64,000 nt of DNA from Anaerolineaceae bacterium (lineage in GTDB: Bacteria > Chloroflexota > Anaerolineae > Anaerolineales > Anaerolineaceae). Below are positions 52,290 to 61,335 of the stretch, piece by piece. Both the position numbers and the translations under genes were made by a program. Under the pieces are notes generated by a model. That model did not search any database. It was not told the origin of the DNA and worked only from the letters and a program-made list of their open reading frames with translations. The stretch covers positions 434,001 to 498,000 of the forward strand of contig JAENYZ010000001.1 of NCBI GenBank assembly GCA_016841525.1. Reading direction: 5' to 3'. Within the stretch, counting starts at the first letter, position 1. The number at the start of each line of letters is the position of its first letter.

Positions 52290-52674
52290 TTATCCATATA
52301 ACTGCGAATATTGAGGTTCCAATAATGTTCGTTCTCAATCTCTGTAATACCGACCATCCGATAATAGTTGGGTACCTCTAGTTTATTTGAAAGACATTAT
52401 CAATCTTTTCGATATCTTCAGGTCGCAGAAAATTCTTATTTTTCCCCTCTCCAGATTATGCATCAGCATTAATGATTAATACTATGATGCACAGAATGTC
52501 TGGTTTGTTTTTATTGATGACAAGAATTGCTGCAGGAAACCCAGTTCCACAAAACAACTTCGGGGATAAGCTAATTATCCCCTCAATTATTGAGCCATTA
52601 TCCTGAAGAATCTTCTTACTAATTTCAAGTTCTTTATTTCCTCGGAAAAGCACTCCCCTCAGGGTACAAAAAGG
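52290..52674 (-). pseudogene. hsdM: C-terminal fragment of a type I restriction methyltransferase (hsdM)
   Basis: Leftward reading gives GVLFRGNKELEI, LSPKLFCGTGFPAAILVINKN and INADA, then a stop, then GKNKNFLRPEDIEKID. A shifted frame continues with YYRMVGITEIE and WNLNIRSYMDNTLPP. These are consecutive parts of the HsdM C-terminal half (FRGG..., GTGIPA.ILV.NK, NFLRPEDIEKI, NLNIRRYVD). At least one stop and one frameshift are present, and the catalytic NPPF part is missing. It joins the dehydrogenase fragment at a GGCGGCAGCGTG microhomology. No hsdS or hsdR is near. Confidence 0.85.
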
Positions 52675-53077
52675 GAACGATCCACTGAAGGGACTTTATC
52701 TATAGGTTGCGCATATTCCCCTAAAGGGGACAGACGAGTTGATAATACCCCAAGGTCGCTGCGCCCTATGCATTTTGAAAGTTGAAAGTAGGTATTTAAG
52801 GTGGGTAAACAGAAATTGATAGGAATCTTTCCTCTTTTTTACCAAGAGCACCTCTTATTGCCTTAAAAAGCCATTAAACGAAACCGCCCTCATATATCTC
52901 CTAATCAAAATATATGTGATGGAGACTGAAAATAAATAACTGATTTTATTGAATTCGTAATGCTGAATAATAGGAGCGTGAGAATGCTTTAAAAACAATC
53001 CAACTTCGAAGCACAATATTCCATTTGTACTTCTTCACATAAGCCTACCCACAATGCCTGATCCATCAGATAATCAA
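52675..53077. other. spacer with degraded repeat modules
   Basis: It holds a degraded hairpin module CCCCTAAAGGGG with GACGAGTTGATAATACCCC (about 52720-52755) and a short GAAAGTTGAAAGTAGG heptanucleotide run. No gene is supported. Confidence 0.5.
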
Positions 53078-53860
53078 TCAAGAATCCTTTCTACCAACAA
53101 AAATCCCATATCCAAAATACGCATTGAAGTCTTCAGGAACGAGACCTCCCTGGTTGACTTCCTTGACAAATTGGCGGTAATTCGGGTTTCTCAGGTACAA
53201 CTGGAATGCCCTGGTCACTATGGATAACATACCTCCAATACCATACCTTTTGAGGATTCCACGACTTTCGGCCTTTACATCGATATTCATAAGGATCACA
53301 ACAATGTCTTGCAAGCCTGCTTTGACCAACAGGTCTTTCCAACCTTCCACTGTCAATGGCTCCACGGTTGCGCCGACATCCTGTCGTACCCATTCAACCA
53401 ATTCTTGCGGTGGGGGCACTTTCAACCAGGTAGATTCAATCAAGCCAACAAATCCACCGGGTTTGATCACCCGAGTGTATTCGTTAACAGCCTGCTGCTT
53501 ATCCTTCGGAAAAGAAGTAACAGACTCGGTAATGACCACGTCGAAACGTCCATCTTCGAACGGTAAGTCCTGTGCATCAGCAACCTGGAATTCGACGCTT
53601 TCCAACAATCTCATTTTCACCCCCCTTTCTTTGGATCGTTCCACCATTTTTGGAAGAATATCCACCCCTAACACCCGACAACCATATTTTTTCGCCAAGT
53701 AACAAGGTGTTGCCCCCACCCCACAACCCACATCCAGAACATAAGATGTCGGATCAATATGGCAAAGTTCGGCCATTTTATCTGTGGATTCTACGCTTCC
53801 AAAGTGCTTAGTCAAGCCTGCCTCAGCTGCAAAATCAAAGAAATGCTGTTCTTGCATCAT
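53078..53860 (-). CDS. class I SAM-dependent methyltransferase
   Basis: The 260-residue protein has the Rossmann-fold motifs: motif I VLDVGCGVGATPCYLA (about 40-55), the acidic loop GVDILPKMVERSK, motif II-like VADAQDLPFEDGRFDVV and motif III-like IKPGGFVGLIE. The C-terminal 100 residues form a helical cap that would define the substrate. This pattern fits UbiE-like or small-molecule methyltransferases. GAGGTG precedes the ATG. The gene stands alone and the substrate is not predictable. Confidence 0.9.
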   Translation of the reverse strand: MMQEQHFFDFAAEAGLTKHFGSVESTDKMAELCHIDPTSYVLDVGCGVGATPCYLAKKYGCRVLGVDILPKMVERSKERGVKMRLLESVEFQVADAQDLPFEDGRFDVVITESVTSFPKDKQQAVNEYTRVIKPGGFVGLIESTWLKVPPPQELVEWVRQDVGATVEPLTVEGWKDLLVKAGLQDIVVILMNIDVKAESRGILKRYGIGGMLSIVTRAFQLYLRNPNYRQFVKEVNQGGLVPEDFNAYFGYGIFVGRKDS

Positions 53861-54079
53861 TTGATCACCTCATTTATCAATTAATTTTATTGAACTATTT
53901 TTAACTAAACATCCGACAAAAATGGCTAACTAATATTGGATAACCCTATCACCAAATATCCCTTAATAGATAGAAATTTGGTTATCCATGTCCTTACCCA
54001 CTCAATAATATTTCTTATCGAATTATTGACGTCTCTTTTATTCCTGATCTAATTTGATGTCATTTTGCTTTTATCCCAA
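53861..54079. other. short spacer
   Basis: AT-rich; presumably the methyltransferase promoter and the 3' end of the protease operon. No hairpin of note. Confidence 0.3.
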
Positions 54080-54988
54080 TTACGAACCACCCCTTGCTAA
54101 TTGTGGAAGCCATCTGGACGGATAAAATTTGGTCCATAGAATCATCAGTGTTGTTGGGAGGATACCAAAGAAAAACAGCACTCCATATATAGCTTGAACT
54201 TCAACCGAAGCGCGATTTTGAAAATACATTGTAATGGAACCAATAAAGGCATTTCCAAGGTAATGCACGATCATCGATGGCAGCAGACTTTGTGTTTTGA
54301 CAAAAACGTAGCCATAGAAAAGACCAATCGAAAAAGCCCAAATGACCTGGCCAATGACCCATATCAGTTCGCTCCCCATCAAGAGATTTAAGGCGTGAAT
54401 AAGCCCAAAAGCAAGTGATGAGAAAATGATTGACTTTCGTGATGAATATCGCTGTAGGAAAACCGCCAAAATAATGCCTCGAAAGGTCATTTCCTCAAAT
54501 ATCGATGGGATCGAGACAAGCAAGCTTGCTGATTTCGGAGGCAGGTCCCCTGATAGGTCAAGGACCTGTTTAATAAACCCTAAAGTGATGGGGAACCTTT
54601 CCATACTTCTAAATATTAATGTGCCAGTAACCTGCGATAACGCCAGGAGTAGATAACAAGAGAGCGCTAACAGGACCAGTCTTACAAAGGGCTTAAATCG
54701 AGTCAAACCGATATCTTCTAAATATTGCTTGAACGTCCTCTTACCCTTTGGGAGACGCAGAACGAAGGGAACCAGGACAAAGATGGTCAGGACATGATAA
54801 GCAGTTCCCTGCACAAATTGGACTAAGGGCTGGGATTCTGGCAATTCCAAAAATCCAAAAATTATTGTTCCAACAACTGCCAACGATATTATTATTGCAG
54901 CATAAACGGCGAGAACCGATAACCATGGATGCCTGTAAAGCTGGAACTTTTTCTTATTCACAAACTTCTTTTTGGGTAAAACTTTCAT
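54080..54988 (-). CDS. CPBP family intramembrane glutamic protease (CAAX protease-like)
   Basis: I place the start at ATG 54988 because AAGGAG lies 6 bp before it; the ATG 15 bp upstream overlaps that site. The 302-residue protein has about eight membrane helices and all CPBP motifs: EEMTFRG (EExxxR), FGLIHALN (FxxxH) and HYLGNA (HxxxN). Family members are membrane-embedded proteases acting in prenyl-protein processing, bacteriocin handling or regulation. It follows a four-helix membrane-protein gene by 19 bp, so both form an operon. The substrate is unknown. Confidence 0.9.
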   Translation of the reverse strand: MKVLPKKKFVNKKKFQLYRHPWLSVLAVYAAIIISLAVVGTIIFGFLELPESQPLVQFVQGTAYHVLTIFVLVPFVLRLPKGKRTFKQYLEDIGLTRFKPFVRLVLLALSCYLLLALSQVTGTLIFRSMERFPITLGFIKQVLDLSGDLPPKSASLLVSIPSIFEEMTFRGIILAVFLQRYSSRKSIIFSSLAFGLIHALNLLMGSELIWVIGQVIWAFSIGLFYGYVFVKTQSLLPSMIVHYLGNAFIGSITMYFQNRASVEVQAIYGVLFFFGILPTTLMILWTKFYPSRWLPQLARGGS

Positions 54989-55007
54989 GACATGCTCCTT
55001 CATGAAA

Positions 55008-55454
55008 TTAATGGGATCTTATATTGAGTACCATCGCAACCACATACAAAACGGTATAGATAGACCACAAGAGACGGCTGATGGGCCAGAGAGGCCACCA
55101 ATAAAACATGATCGTCGCCAGGTACAAAATCACATAAGGGATGCCAACCAATGGCTGAAACGGATTCCGGAAGTTGATTTTTGCCACGTAATCCACCCAA
55201 AATCCAAATATGGCATAAACCAGGAAGATGAATCCCGCCACCCAGTATGTCCAGTCTTTCCCACCACGGATCAACACCACGCTGATGATGACGGCAGGGA
55301 TACAAAGCGTATAAACAATCCAGCCGTATTTTTCAGTATAAGTCTCAAAAAAAGGCTTGCGGATGGCAAAGTGGACGATCAACACAATCTGGAATACGAA
55401 AGCCCAGATGACAAATATTTTCTCTAAGGTATCAAGCGTTTTCCAAAAAGACAT
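55008..55454 (-). CDS. four-helix membrane protein in the CPBP operon
   Basis: The 148-residue protein has four hydrophobic helices (about 13-31, 45-61, 68-88, 102-140), many Trp and Tyr, and no hydrophilic domain. It precedes the CPBP protease by 19 bp on the same strand. The ribosome site is weak. I do not recognise a family; it may assist or be processed by the protease (inference from adjacency). Confidence 0.75.
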   Translation of the reverse strand: MSFWKTLDTLEKIFVIWAFVFQIVLIVHFAIRKPFFETYTEKYGWIVYTLCIPAVIISVVLIRGGKDWTYWVAGFIFLVYAIFGFWVDYVAKINFRNPFQPLVGIPYVILYLATIMFYWWPLWPISRLLWSIYTVLYVVAMVLNIRSH

Positions 55455-55713
55455 TTCTCACATCCAATTCAATAGTTTAAAGATTGATTGTTCAGAATTT
55501 TTTATCTTGAAAGACATCTACCATTGCCACCGCCTTCTCGCCAACCTATCGACAGTCTTGAGAAACCCATGTGAAAGGAGATTTTAATCATCAGGTTCAA
55601 CTGCCATGAAGAAGGAAATATAGGTGAACCTTCCAATATCCTACTCGGCACCTCGACAGATATGATGAAGAGAGAATGCCGATAACCCTATCGACGAAGA
55701 TCACACGCAAGCA
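55455..55713. other. short spacer
   Basis: Contains the operon promoter side. No repeat or RNA is visible. Confidence 0.3.
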
Positions 55714-55953
55714 TCAATCGTAGCTGTAGCCAGTTGTTGTTCGCGGGTCAAACCAGTAATAACTAACTCCTACTAATTCACCAAACACAAATATCCCTAA
55801 AAGAATCAACTCCCGATCCGGATTTTCCTCGATTTTGGAGGACCAATTTGTGGGGATGATATCCCGCAGATCTTTAGTAGTAGATAGAGCGATACTTTTC
55901 CCGTTCTTGTTCACGGGAATCTGGTAAATTTCAACACTTTTTTTCGTTTTCAT
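55714..55953 (-). CDS. small hypothetical protein
   Basis: The 79-residue product is partly hydrophobic near residues 50-65 (LILLGIFVFGELVGVSYYWF), perhaps one membrane helix, after a soluble part with Lys- and Ser-rich character. GAGG precedes the ATG by 7 bp. No family is recognised. It follows another small leftward gene by about 80 bp, with a hairpin in between. Confidence 0.6.
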   Translation of the reverse strand: MKTKKSVEIYQIPVNKNGKSIALSTTKDLRDIIPTNWSSKIEENPDRELILLGIFVFGELVGVSYYWFDPRTTTGYSYD

Positions 55954-56015
55954 GTCTTAACCTCTTTCGTGGTATACCGTTGGATGTACCAACAGAATCT
56001 TGGGCCGGATGTAAA

Positions 56016-56039
56016 GGGATAAAGCCACGTCTTTATCCC
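56016..56039 (-). terminator. stem-loop overlapping a stop codon
   Basis: GGGATAAAG (56016-56024) and CTTTATCCC (56031-56039) form a perfect 9-bp stem with a six-base loop. The TAA of the gene at 56033-56293 lies inside it. The leftward T-run (TTTAC) is short, so this may be a partial terminator between the two small genes. Confidence 0.55.
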
Positions 56040-56293
56040 GCCTCACTAAGAAGTTTCACATTTAATAAGGGGTAATTTAAGCTGTTCAATCGGTTAAGGA
56101 CCCCAAGCAATTCTGATTGGTCTCTAACTCGGCAATTTACTGTGGTTAACGGTCTGCCAGATTGGTGTCTTTTTATTTGGACCTTCGTGCCGTCAAACCA
56201 ATCTTCCCAGCCCTGGTCCAATCGACCGATAAGCACAATCTGATAAGTTGCTGCTGAGGTCATCCCAATATTCATTGCTTGTTCTTCATCCAT
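56033..56293 (-). CDS. small conserved hypothetical protein (ACT-like pattern)
   Basis: The 86-residue protein begins with a short lead, then YQIVLIGRLDQGWEDWFDG, a TTVNCRVRDQSELLGVLNRL segment and LNVKLLSE. I recognise this as a recurrent uncharacterised family in Chloroflexi and Actinobacteria. The beta-alpha-beta order and DQSELLGVL suggest an ACT- or dodecin-like small sensor fold, which is inference. AGGAG lies 7 bp before the ATG. It may be expressed with the regulator region nearby, but spacing to the LuxR gene is over 340 bp. Confidence 0.7.
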   Translation of the reverse strand: MDEEQAMNIGMTSAATYQIVLIGRLDQGWEDWFDGTKVQIKRHQSGRPLTTVNCRVRDQSELLGVLNRLNSLNYPLLNVKLLSEAG

Positions 56294-56636
56294 TTTTATT
56301 CTCCTGAACCCAAAGGTTCAATAATTCATGCATTCTCAATCATGGTTTTCAAAAGACTTTTCTTCTTCTCCTTTACCAAGTTTACATATATTGTAAAGAT
56401 TCTTAAGATCCAAACAAACACTCTTAAGGATGAGAAAAGGATGATTAATGGCGTGATTATCACAGTGGTGATCTTTTGACGCTGGGTCAAAAGTAAAGGA
56501 GGGGGGTTATCAAGGACCGTGATGAATCGATCAGCAGTGAAGCTGCCGAGTCCAAAGATTTTCATGGCAGAAGCCCATTTGATTGGTCCCTGCTTCAATT
56601 CTGTTTAAAGATTCAACTCAATGGATGCTTGTTACC
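56294..56636. other. spacer; one doubtful membrane frame
   Basis: A leftward TTG-started 90-codon frame (56326-56598) contains one hydrophobic stretch but no ribosome site; I do not count it as a gene. No repeat is visible. Confidence 0.35.
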
Positions 56637-59315
56637 TTATTCCAATAATCCCAGCAATCTCGCTCGGACGACAGCCTCGGTGCGATTCTTCACCCCCAAC
56701 TTACCATATATGTTCCTGGCATGCGATTTAATTGTATTCAAAGACAGGACCAGTTCCTGGGCAATTTCCATGTTTGTGCACCCACTCGCCATCCACCGCA
56801 GCACTTCAAGCTCGCGATCACTGAGTGATTCTAACAATTTTTCGTCAGCGAGTCTGTTTGCGATCTGATCTGCCATTAGCACAGGTTTTGTGATTTCTTT
56901 GCCTTCAATGTTTGCTAATAGTTCCAATATAAACTCTTGATGCTGGCCGTTTTTTATAACCTGACGAAGCAATGGAACCAATCCTTCACCAAATTGGATA
57001 AAACAGCGTTTGTAACCTTCCGGCTCTGCAGAAGATAAGGCTTGTTCAAGCGATTTGATCGCTTTTTCCTGTTCCCCCATCTTGGATAAAATCATACTTT
57101 TTAACGGCAGAAGTTCAAGATGAACTCCCATAATTCCTGAACTTTCACAATCCACTAGCAGCCTATCTAGAAGTTTCAGGGCCTCCAGGGTCCGACCCTC
57201 AATAAAAAGCAGCCTGGCATAATTGATGTATGTTTGCTGTTTGGTTGGATGAATTATGTCACGATAATCCAACCCTTTATTCAAAGCCAATTTCGAGACT
57301 GATTTAATATCTCCTGTGCTTATCAGGTAATTAACTTCGGTGTCTTCGATGATATCCTCGAACCATGGCGAAAAACCCAGGGTCCGTTCTTTAACCTGAT
57401 TCAATACCTCCCCTGCCTGATCAAACTCCCCCCTGGCCATAAGCGTTTCTATCAGGTAGATGTAGCCAAGTGTTTCTGTATCAATCTGATTCCAATTGCT
57501 GCTTATTTCCAATCCTTTTTTCGCCAACGACAGAGCTTGATCCAATTGAAATCGTTTCGTATGAATATCTGAAAGCAGCGTGAATATTTGAGCGATGGCA
57601 GGAGATACTTGTGTTTTCGTATGTGCATACTGAGTGAGTATCAATTGACAGACTCGTTCTGCTTCAGAATATTTCGCCTGGTTGATCAGTAAAAAAACAA
57701 GGTGGCTTGAAGAAAGGATGTGGATGTGATCATTTCCTGTTTTGATTGCCAGGTCAATACTTATGTTCAGCATACGTCTTGCTTCTTCAAACGCATGCCG
57801 TTGGATGCAGGATGCACCCAGGATCATGGCGCTAAATGCGCGTAAAACACTTTCCTCTTCTGGAATCAAAGCTAGCGCTTGATAGGCTAATTCATATGAC
57901 TTTTCAGTATTGCCTTTTATCCAGAGAGAATATGCCCTAATCGCATACACATAAGCCATAACCTGGCTCAACTTCTCCGATTCCAACCTTTCGAGAGTTT
58001 TTTCTGCTAAAATAAGTTCCTTTTCACTTAAATCCAGTTCTCCAGCATAAACCAGGACCAACGCATGTGCGATATTTAACCAGGGACGGTTATCTTTGTA
58101 TTCTCCTGGGATCGATGACAACCAATTTTGAAGCGTCCGAATTTTACCTTGATCCAATATGGTAAAAATGTTGCTTTCAATTAATCTCACAATTTTTGGC
58201 ACATCATCCGCTTTAAAAGCATGGTGGATGGCATCAATGATCTGGTCCCTGGATAGAAACCATTTACATGCCCGTTGGTGAAGTTCTTTAATTTCCTCAG
58301 CCTGGAAATTTTGATGCAAGCGTCGCAGCAATAGATCCTGAAAGAGGTTATGGTAGCGGTACCATTCACGCACATTATCTTGAGGAATAAGAAAAAGATT
58401 TGATTGTTCAAGCTTGTTCAGGATTTCTACTGCATCCACCCTGGTAGTTATCGCATCACATAAAGGGGCACTGAGTTGTTCCAGTATCGCCGTTTTCAGT
58501 AAAAAATCTTGGATTCTAGCAGTCTGCTGGGCAATGGCTTCATCCACCAAATAGTCAGCGATATGGCGATCATCCCCGGCAAAGGCAGCAATAAATGACT
58601 CTTTATCGGGGTTGTCTTTTAATGATATCGCTGCCAACTGAAGTCCAGTGATCCATCCCTCTGTTTTCCAAGTCAAGGCGTTGGCATCAGATAATTCCAA
58701 TCCGAGTTTCATGCTTTGGTTAAGAAAGGTGATCGATTCAGATTCTGAGAATCGTAAATTTTCAGCACGTATTTCGCACAACTCTCCCCGAGCTCGCAGT
58801 CTTGCAAGTTGCAAAGGCGGGTCAATACGGGTCGCAATCATAAGTTTGATTTTTATTGGGAGGTTTTCCAAAAGATAACTTACTGTGCTATGAACCTGCT
58901 CATCCTTAACTCGATGGTAATCATCAAGGATCAGGACAAAACCAGGATCGAATGAGGCGATATCATTAATAAGTGAAACTAAGACACTAGGATCAAGAAT
59001 GCTATTGGGATGAGCTTGGTTGAGCGATTTGTTTTTTATCTCAATCCCACTTTTCCGCAAACTGGAAATTAAATACTCAAAGAAGCGTAATATGTCGTTA
59101 TCATATCGATCCAGGGAGAGCCATATGCAAGGGATGTGCAATCGGCTGGACCAATCACTGAGCAAAGATGTTTTTCCATAACCAGCAGGAGCAGAAAGCA
59201 GGGTTAGTTTGCACGCCAAACCCATATCAAGCATCGCATTCAAACGTGATCTTGTAACATACTCTCGCCTGACTGGAGGTATGTCCAGCTTAGTTTGAAG
59301 CAGATGAGAATTCAT
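56637..59315 (-). CDS. LuxR-family ATP-dependent regulator (MalT/LAL type)
   Basis: The likely start is ATG 59315, which gives the usual family N-terminus (LLQTKLDIPPVRREYVTRSRL); the frame stays open to a GTG at 59408. The 892-residue protein has a STAND ATPase domain with Walker A SAPAGYGKTS (about 40) and Walker B LILDDYH, winged-helix and TPR-like superhelical segments (about 380-800), and a C-terminal LuxR helix-turn-helix (LSDRELEVLRWMASG, NMEIAQELVLSLNTIKSHARNIYGKL). LAL regulators bind an inducer through the TPR part and activate operons. The intact sugar dehydrogenase gene is divergent, 450 bp away, and is a plausible but unproven target. Confidence 0.93.
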   Translation of the reverse strand: MNSHLLQTKLDIPPVRREYVTRSRLNAMLDMGLACKLTLLSAPAGYGKTSLLSDWSSRLHIPCIWLSLDRYDNDILRFFEYLISSLRKSGIEIKNKSLNQAHPNSILDPSVLVSLINDIASFDPGFVLILDDYHRVKDEQVHSTVSYLLENLPIKIKLMIATRIDPPLQLARLRARGELCEIRAENLRFSESESITFLNQSMKLGLELSDANALTWKTEGWITGLQLAAISLKDNPDKESFIAAFAGDDRHIADYLVDEAIAQQTARIQDFLLKTAILEQLSAPLCDAITTRVDAVEILNKLEQSNLFLIPQDNVREWYRYHNLFQDLLLRRLHQNFQAEEIKELHQRACKWFLSRDQIIDAIHHAFKADDVPKIVRLIESNIFTILDQGKIRTLQNWLSSIPGEYKDNRPWLNIAHALVLVYAGELDLSEKELILAEKTLERLESEKLSQVMAYVYAIRAYSLWIKGNTEKSYELAYQALALIPEEESVLRAFSAMILGASCIQRHAFEEARRMLNISIDLAIKTGNDHIHILSSSHLVFLLINQAKYSEAERVCQLILTQYAHTKTQVSPAIAQIFTLLSDIHTKRFQLDQALSLAKKGLEISSNWNQIDTETLGYIYLIETLMARGEFDQAGEVLNQVKERTLGFSPWFEDIIEDTEVNYLISTGDIKSVSKLALNKGLDYRDIIHPTKQQTYINYARLLFIEGRTLEALKLLDRLLVDCESSGIMGVHLELLPLKSMILSKMGEQEKAIKSLEQALSSAEPEGYKRCFIQFGEGLVPLLRQVIKNGQHQEFILELLANIEGKEITKPVLMADQIANRLADEKLLESLSDRELEVLRWMASGCTNMEIAQELVLSLNTIKSHARNIYGKLGVKNRTEAVVRARLLGLLE

Positions 59316-59612
59316 AATAATATCATAGCGTGAATGGTTTGGAGATGCAAGAAAACCTTTTCGTATAAAATTATACAGATTTCCATGATCCTTATGAGGG
59401 TTGCGCACAACGCTTTTTTTTTAGTCAAGATTGGCGCGTAGCGATCTCATTCATCTGATCGGAGACAGCTTACTGAAGAAATTCCTTCAAAATGAAAAAA
59501 TCTAAATCTAACCGGTTCCTCCTTTGAGTTGATAGCTCATAAATGGTGCTGCAAACACGCAAAGGAGCTACTTCCGCATGCGTTTTTATCATAGTTAGTA
59601 GCAGTACGAAAA
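59316..59612. other. divergent spacer
   Basis: Contains the regulator promoter side and a degraded GAGTTGATAGCTCA module (about 59524-59560). No gene is visible. Confidence 0.4.
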
Positions 59613-59767
59613 TCAGCATCTTAATAAAGATTCGTCATTTTTGATCATGTGTGGCCCCCCCCGTTTCAAGTGAAAAATATTGTCCTCTTCTCTAAACGAT
59701 TGAAAATTATGATATTTTAGACTAAAATAATCATATATCAAGAAAGTTCAGGAGAAGAGGTCATTTA
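59613..59767. repeat. duplicated 5' flank of the sugar dehydrogenase gene, copy 2
   Basis: See 51577-51696 for the shared words. This copy precedes the intact gene and ends in AGGAGAAGAGG, the ribosome site region. Confidence 0.85.
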
Positions 59768-61033
59768 ATGTGGATTCAAAATCAAGTTAGTAAAGAAACA
59801 ATTATGCGCGTTGTCCTGGTTTTGTTTGTTATCATATTACTTACTTTCAGCATCGCTTTCGTTGTCAGTCGATCCGTGCTAGCTAATGCCCAGGCGGAAA
59901 ATTCAAACCGCAAAATCACGCTGTTTCAGGCTGCAGAAGGCCTGGACCGTCCGGTCAGCCTGACCAATGCCAACGACAGCAGCGGTCGGTTGTTCATCGT
60001 TGAGCAGCGCGGGCGGATCTACATTATGAATAACGACATCCTCTCCGACCCCTTCTTGAACATTGAAGACCGCGTCATGTCAACCGCTGATGGCGGCGGG
60101 AACGAAGAGGGACTGCTTGGTTTGGCGTTCCCTCCTGGCTACAGTGAGAAAGGGTATTTCTACGTTTACTACACCATGCTCAGCGGCGATAACGTCCTCG
60201 CACGTTTTTCGTTGGGCGAAAATCCGAATTCCGCTGACCCTGCGTCAGAAGAGCAGATCCTGGTGCTGCCCCATCCCACTTATACCAACCACAACGGCGG
60301 ACAACTCAATTTTGGCCCGGATGGCTACCTTTATATCAGCACTGGTGATGGGGGCGGCGGCGGTGACCCGCAAGATAACGCCCAGGATCCAAGCTCGCTG
60401 TACGGCAAAATCCTCCGGATTGATGTGGAAAATGAGCCCCCTGATGGTGAAAACTACGCCATTCCAGGGGACAATCCCTTTGTCGGCGACGCAGCCTATC
60501 TGCCGGAAATTTGGGCCCTTGGCTTGCGCAATCCCTGGCGCTTTTCCTTTGACCGGCTGACGGGGGATCTCTACATCGCCGATGTCGGTCAGAACAGTCT
60601 CGAGGAGGTTAATTTCCAACCAGCAGACAGTCCAGGAGGAGAGAACTACGGCTGGAATATCTTCGAAGGTGATCAATGCTATTCAGGCGGCACCTGTGAC
60701 CCCACCGGGATGACCATGCCGGTTCATACCTATCCCACCATAACCCCCGAGTGCGCCATCACCGGCGGCTATGTCTACCGGGGATCCGAGTATCCTAATC
60801 TGCAGGGGCTGTATATTTTTGGCGATTTTTGCAGCGGTAAGATCTGGGAATTACATAAAAACAATGACGCCTGGGAGCATGAGCTTCTAATAGATACCGA
60901 TTTGCGGATAAGCACATTTGGGGAAGATGAGGAAGGCAAGCTCTATGTAGCGGACATGGTTACTGGCATCCTGTATAAAATTGTGGCAATCCAGTTTGAC
61001 TACAGCTATTTCTTACCGATGATCCGGAAATGA
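59768..61033 (+). CDS. PQQ-dependent glucose/sorbosone dehydrogenase-type beta-propeller
   Basis: The 421-residue protein has an N-terminal signal or anchor (about 14-36) and the soluble-GDH/hedgehog-interacting beta-propeller pattern: AEGLDRPVSLTN, SGRLFIVEQRG, GLLGLAFPPG, TNHNGGQLNFGPDGYLYISTGDGGGGGDP, YGKILRIDVE, ALGLRNPWRFSFD and YGWNIFEG. It probably oxidises aldose sugars outside the membrane with PQQ and calcium. No pqq synthesis genes are in the window, so the cofactor must come from elsewhere. The C-terminus ends SYFLPMIRK, similar to the YLPLI motif seen in the MBL protein at 27648. Two decayed relatives lie at 51405-51554 and 51697-52288. Confidence 0.92.
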   Translation: MWIQNQVSKETIMRVVLVLFVIILLTFSIAFVVSRSVLANAQAENSNRKITLFQAAEGLDRPVSLTNANDSSGRLFIVEQRGRIYIMNNDILSDPFLNIEDRVMSTADGGGNEEGLLGLAFPPGYSEKGYFYVYYTMLSGDNVLARFSLGENPNSADPASEEQILVLPHPTYTNHNGGQLNFGPDGYLYISTGDGGGGGDPQDNAQDPSSLYGKILRIDVENEPPDGENYAIPGDNPFVGDAAYLPEIWALGLRNPWRFSFDRLTGDLYIADVGQNSLEEVNFQPADSPGGENYGWNIFEGDQCYSGGTCDPTGMTMPVHTYPTITPECAITGGYVYRGSEYPNLQGLYIFGDFCSGKIWELHKNNDAWEHELLIDTDLRISTFGEDEEGKLYVADMVTGILYKIVAIQFDYSYFLPMIRK

Positions 61034-61037
61034 TCGC

Positions 61038-61215
61038 TTGGAGATGGAAGCTGAAAGCTGAAAGTTGAAAGGTGAAAGCGGGTAGCTGGTAGTTGGTGGT
61101 TGGTAGTATTAAGCTGATAGCTCATAGCTGATCCCTGTCGCTGCGCTACTGCCCCCTACTGGGGGTTCCGCTTCGTTTCAGGACTTCGTAGCTCATAGCT
61201 GTTAGTAATGTTGCG
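61038..61215. repeat. heptanucleotide run and hairpin module
   Basis: GAAAGCTGAAAGTTGAAAGGTGAAAG and GGTAGCTGGTAGTTGGTGGTTGG cut cleanly into seven-base units. They are followed by GCCCCCTACTGGGGGTTCCGCTTCG, a variant of the dispersed hairpin module. Confidence 0.8.
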
Positions 61216-61335
61216 GTGGGTTGGTTAAAATTGCTCGATTTGGTTTTATTGCTCCCACAAATATCACCTCATAGCTGTACTTGTGCTTTATGGCCAACCC
61301 ACCCTACAAAGATTGCATTAAGAGGAATTTACTAC

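Noticed and set aside
56326-56598. 90-codon - strand frame with a hydrophobic stretch
   Set aside because: TTG start without ribosome site, no family, poor composition.
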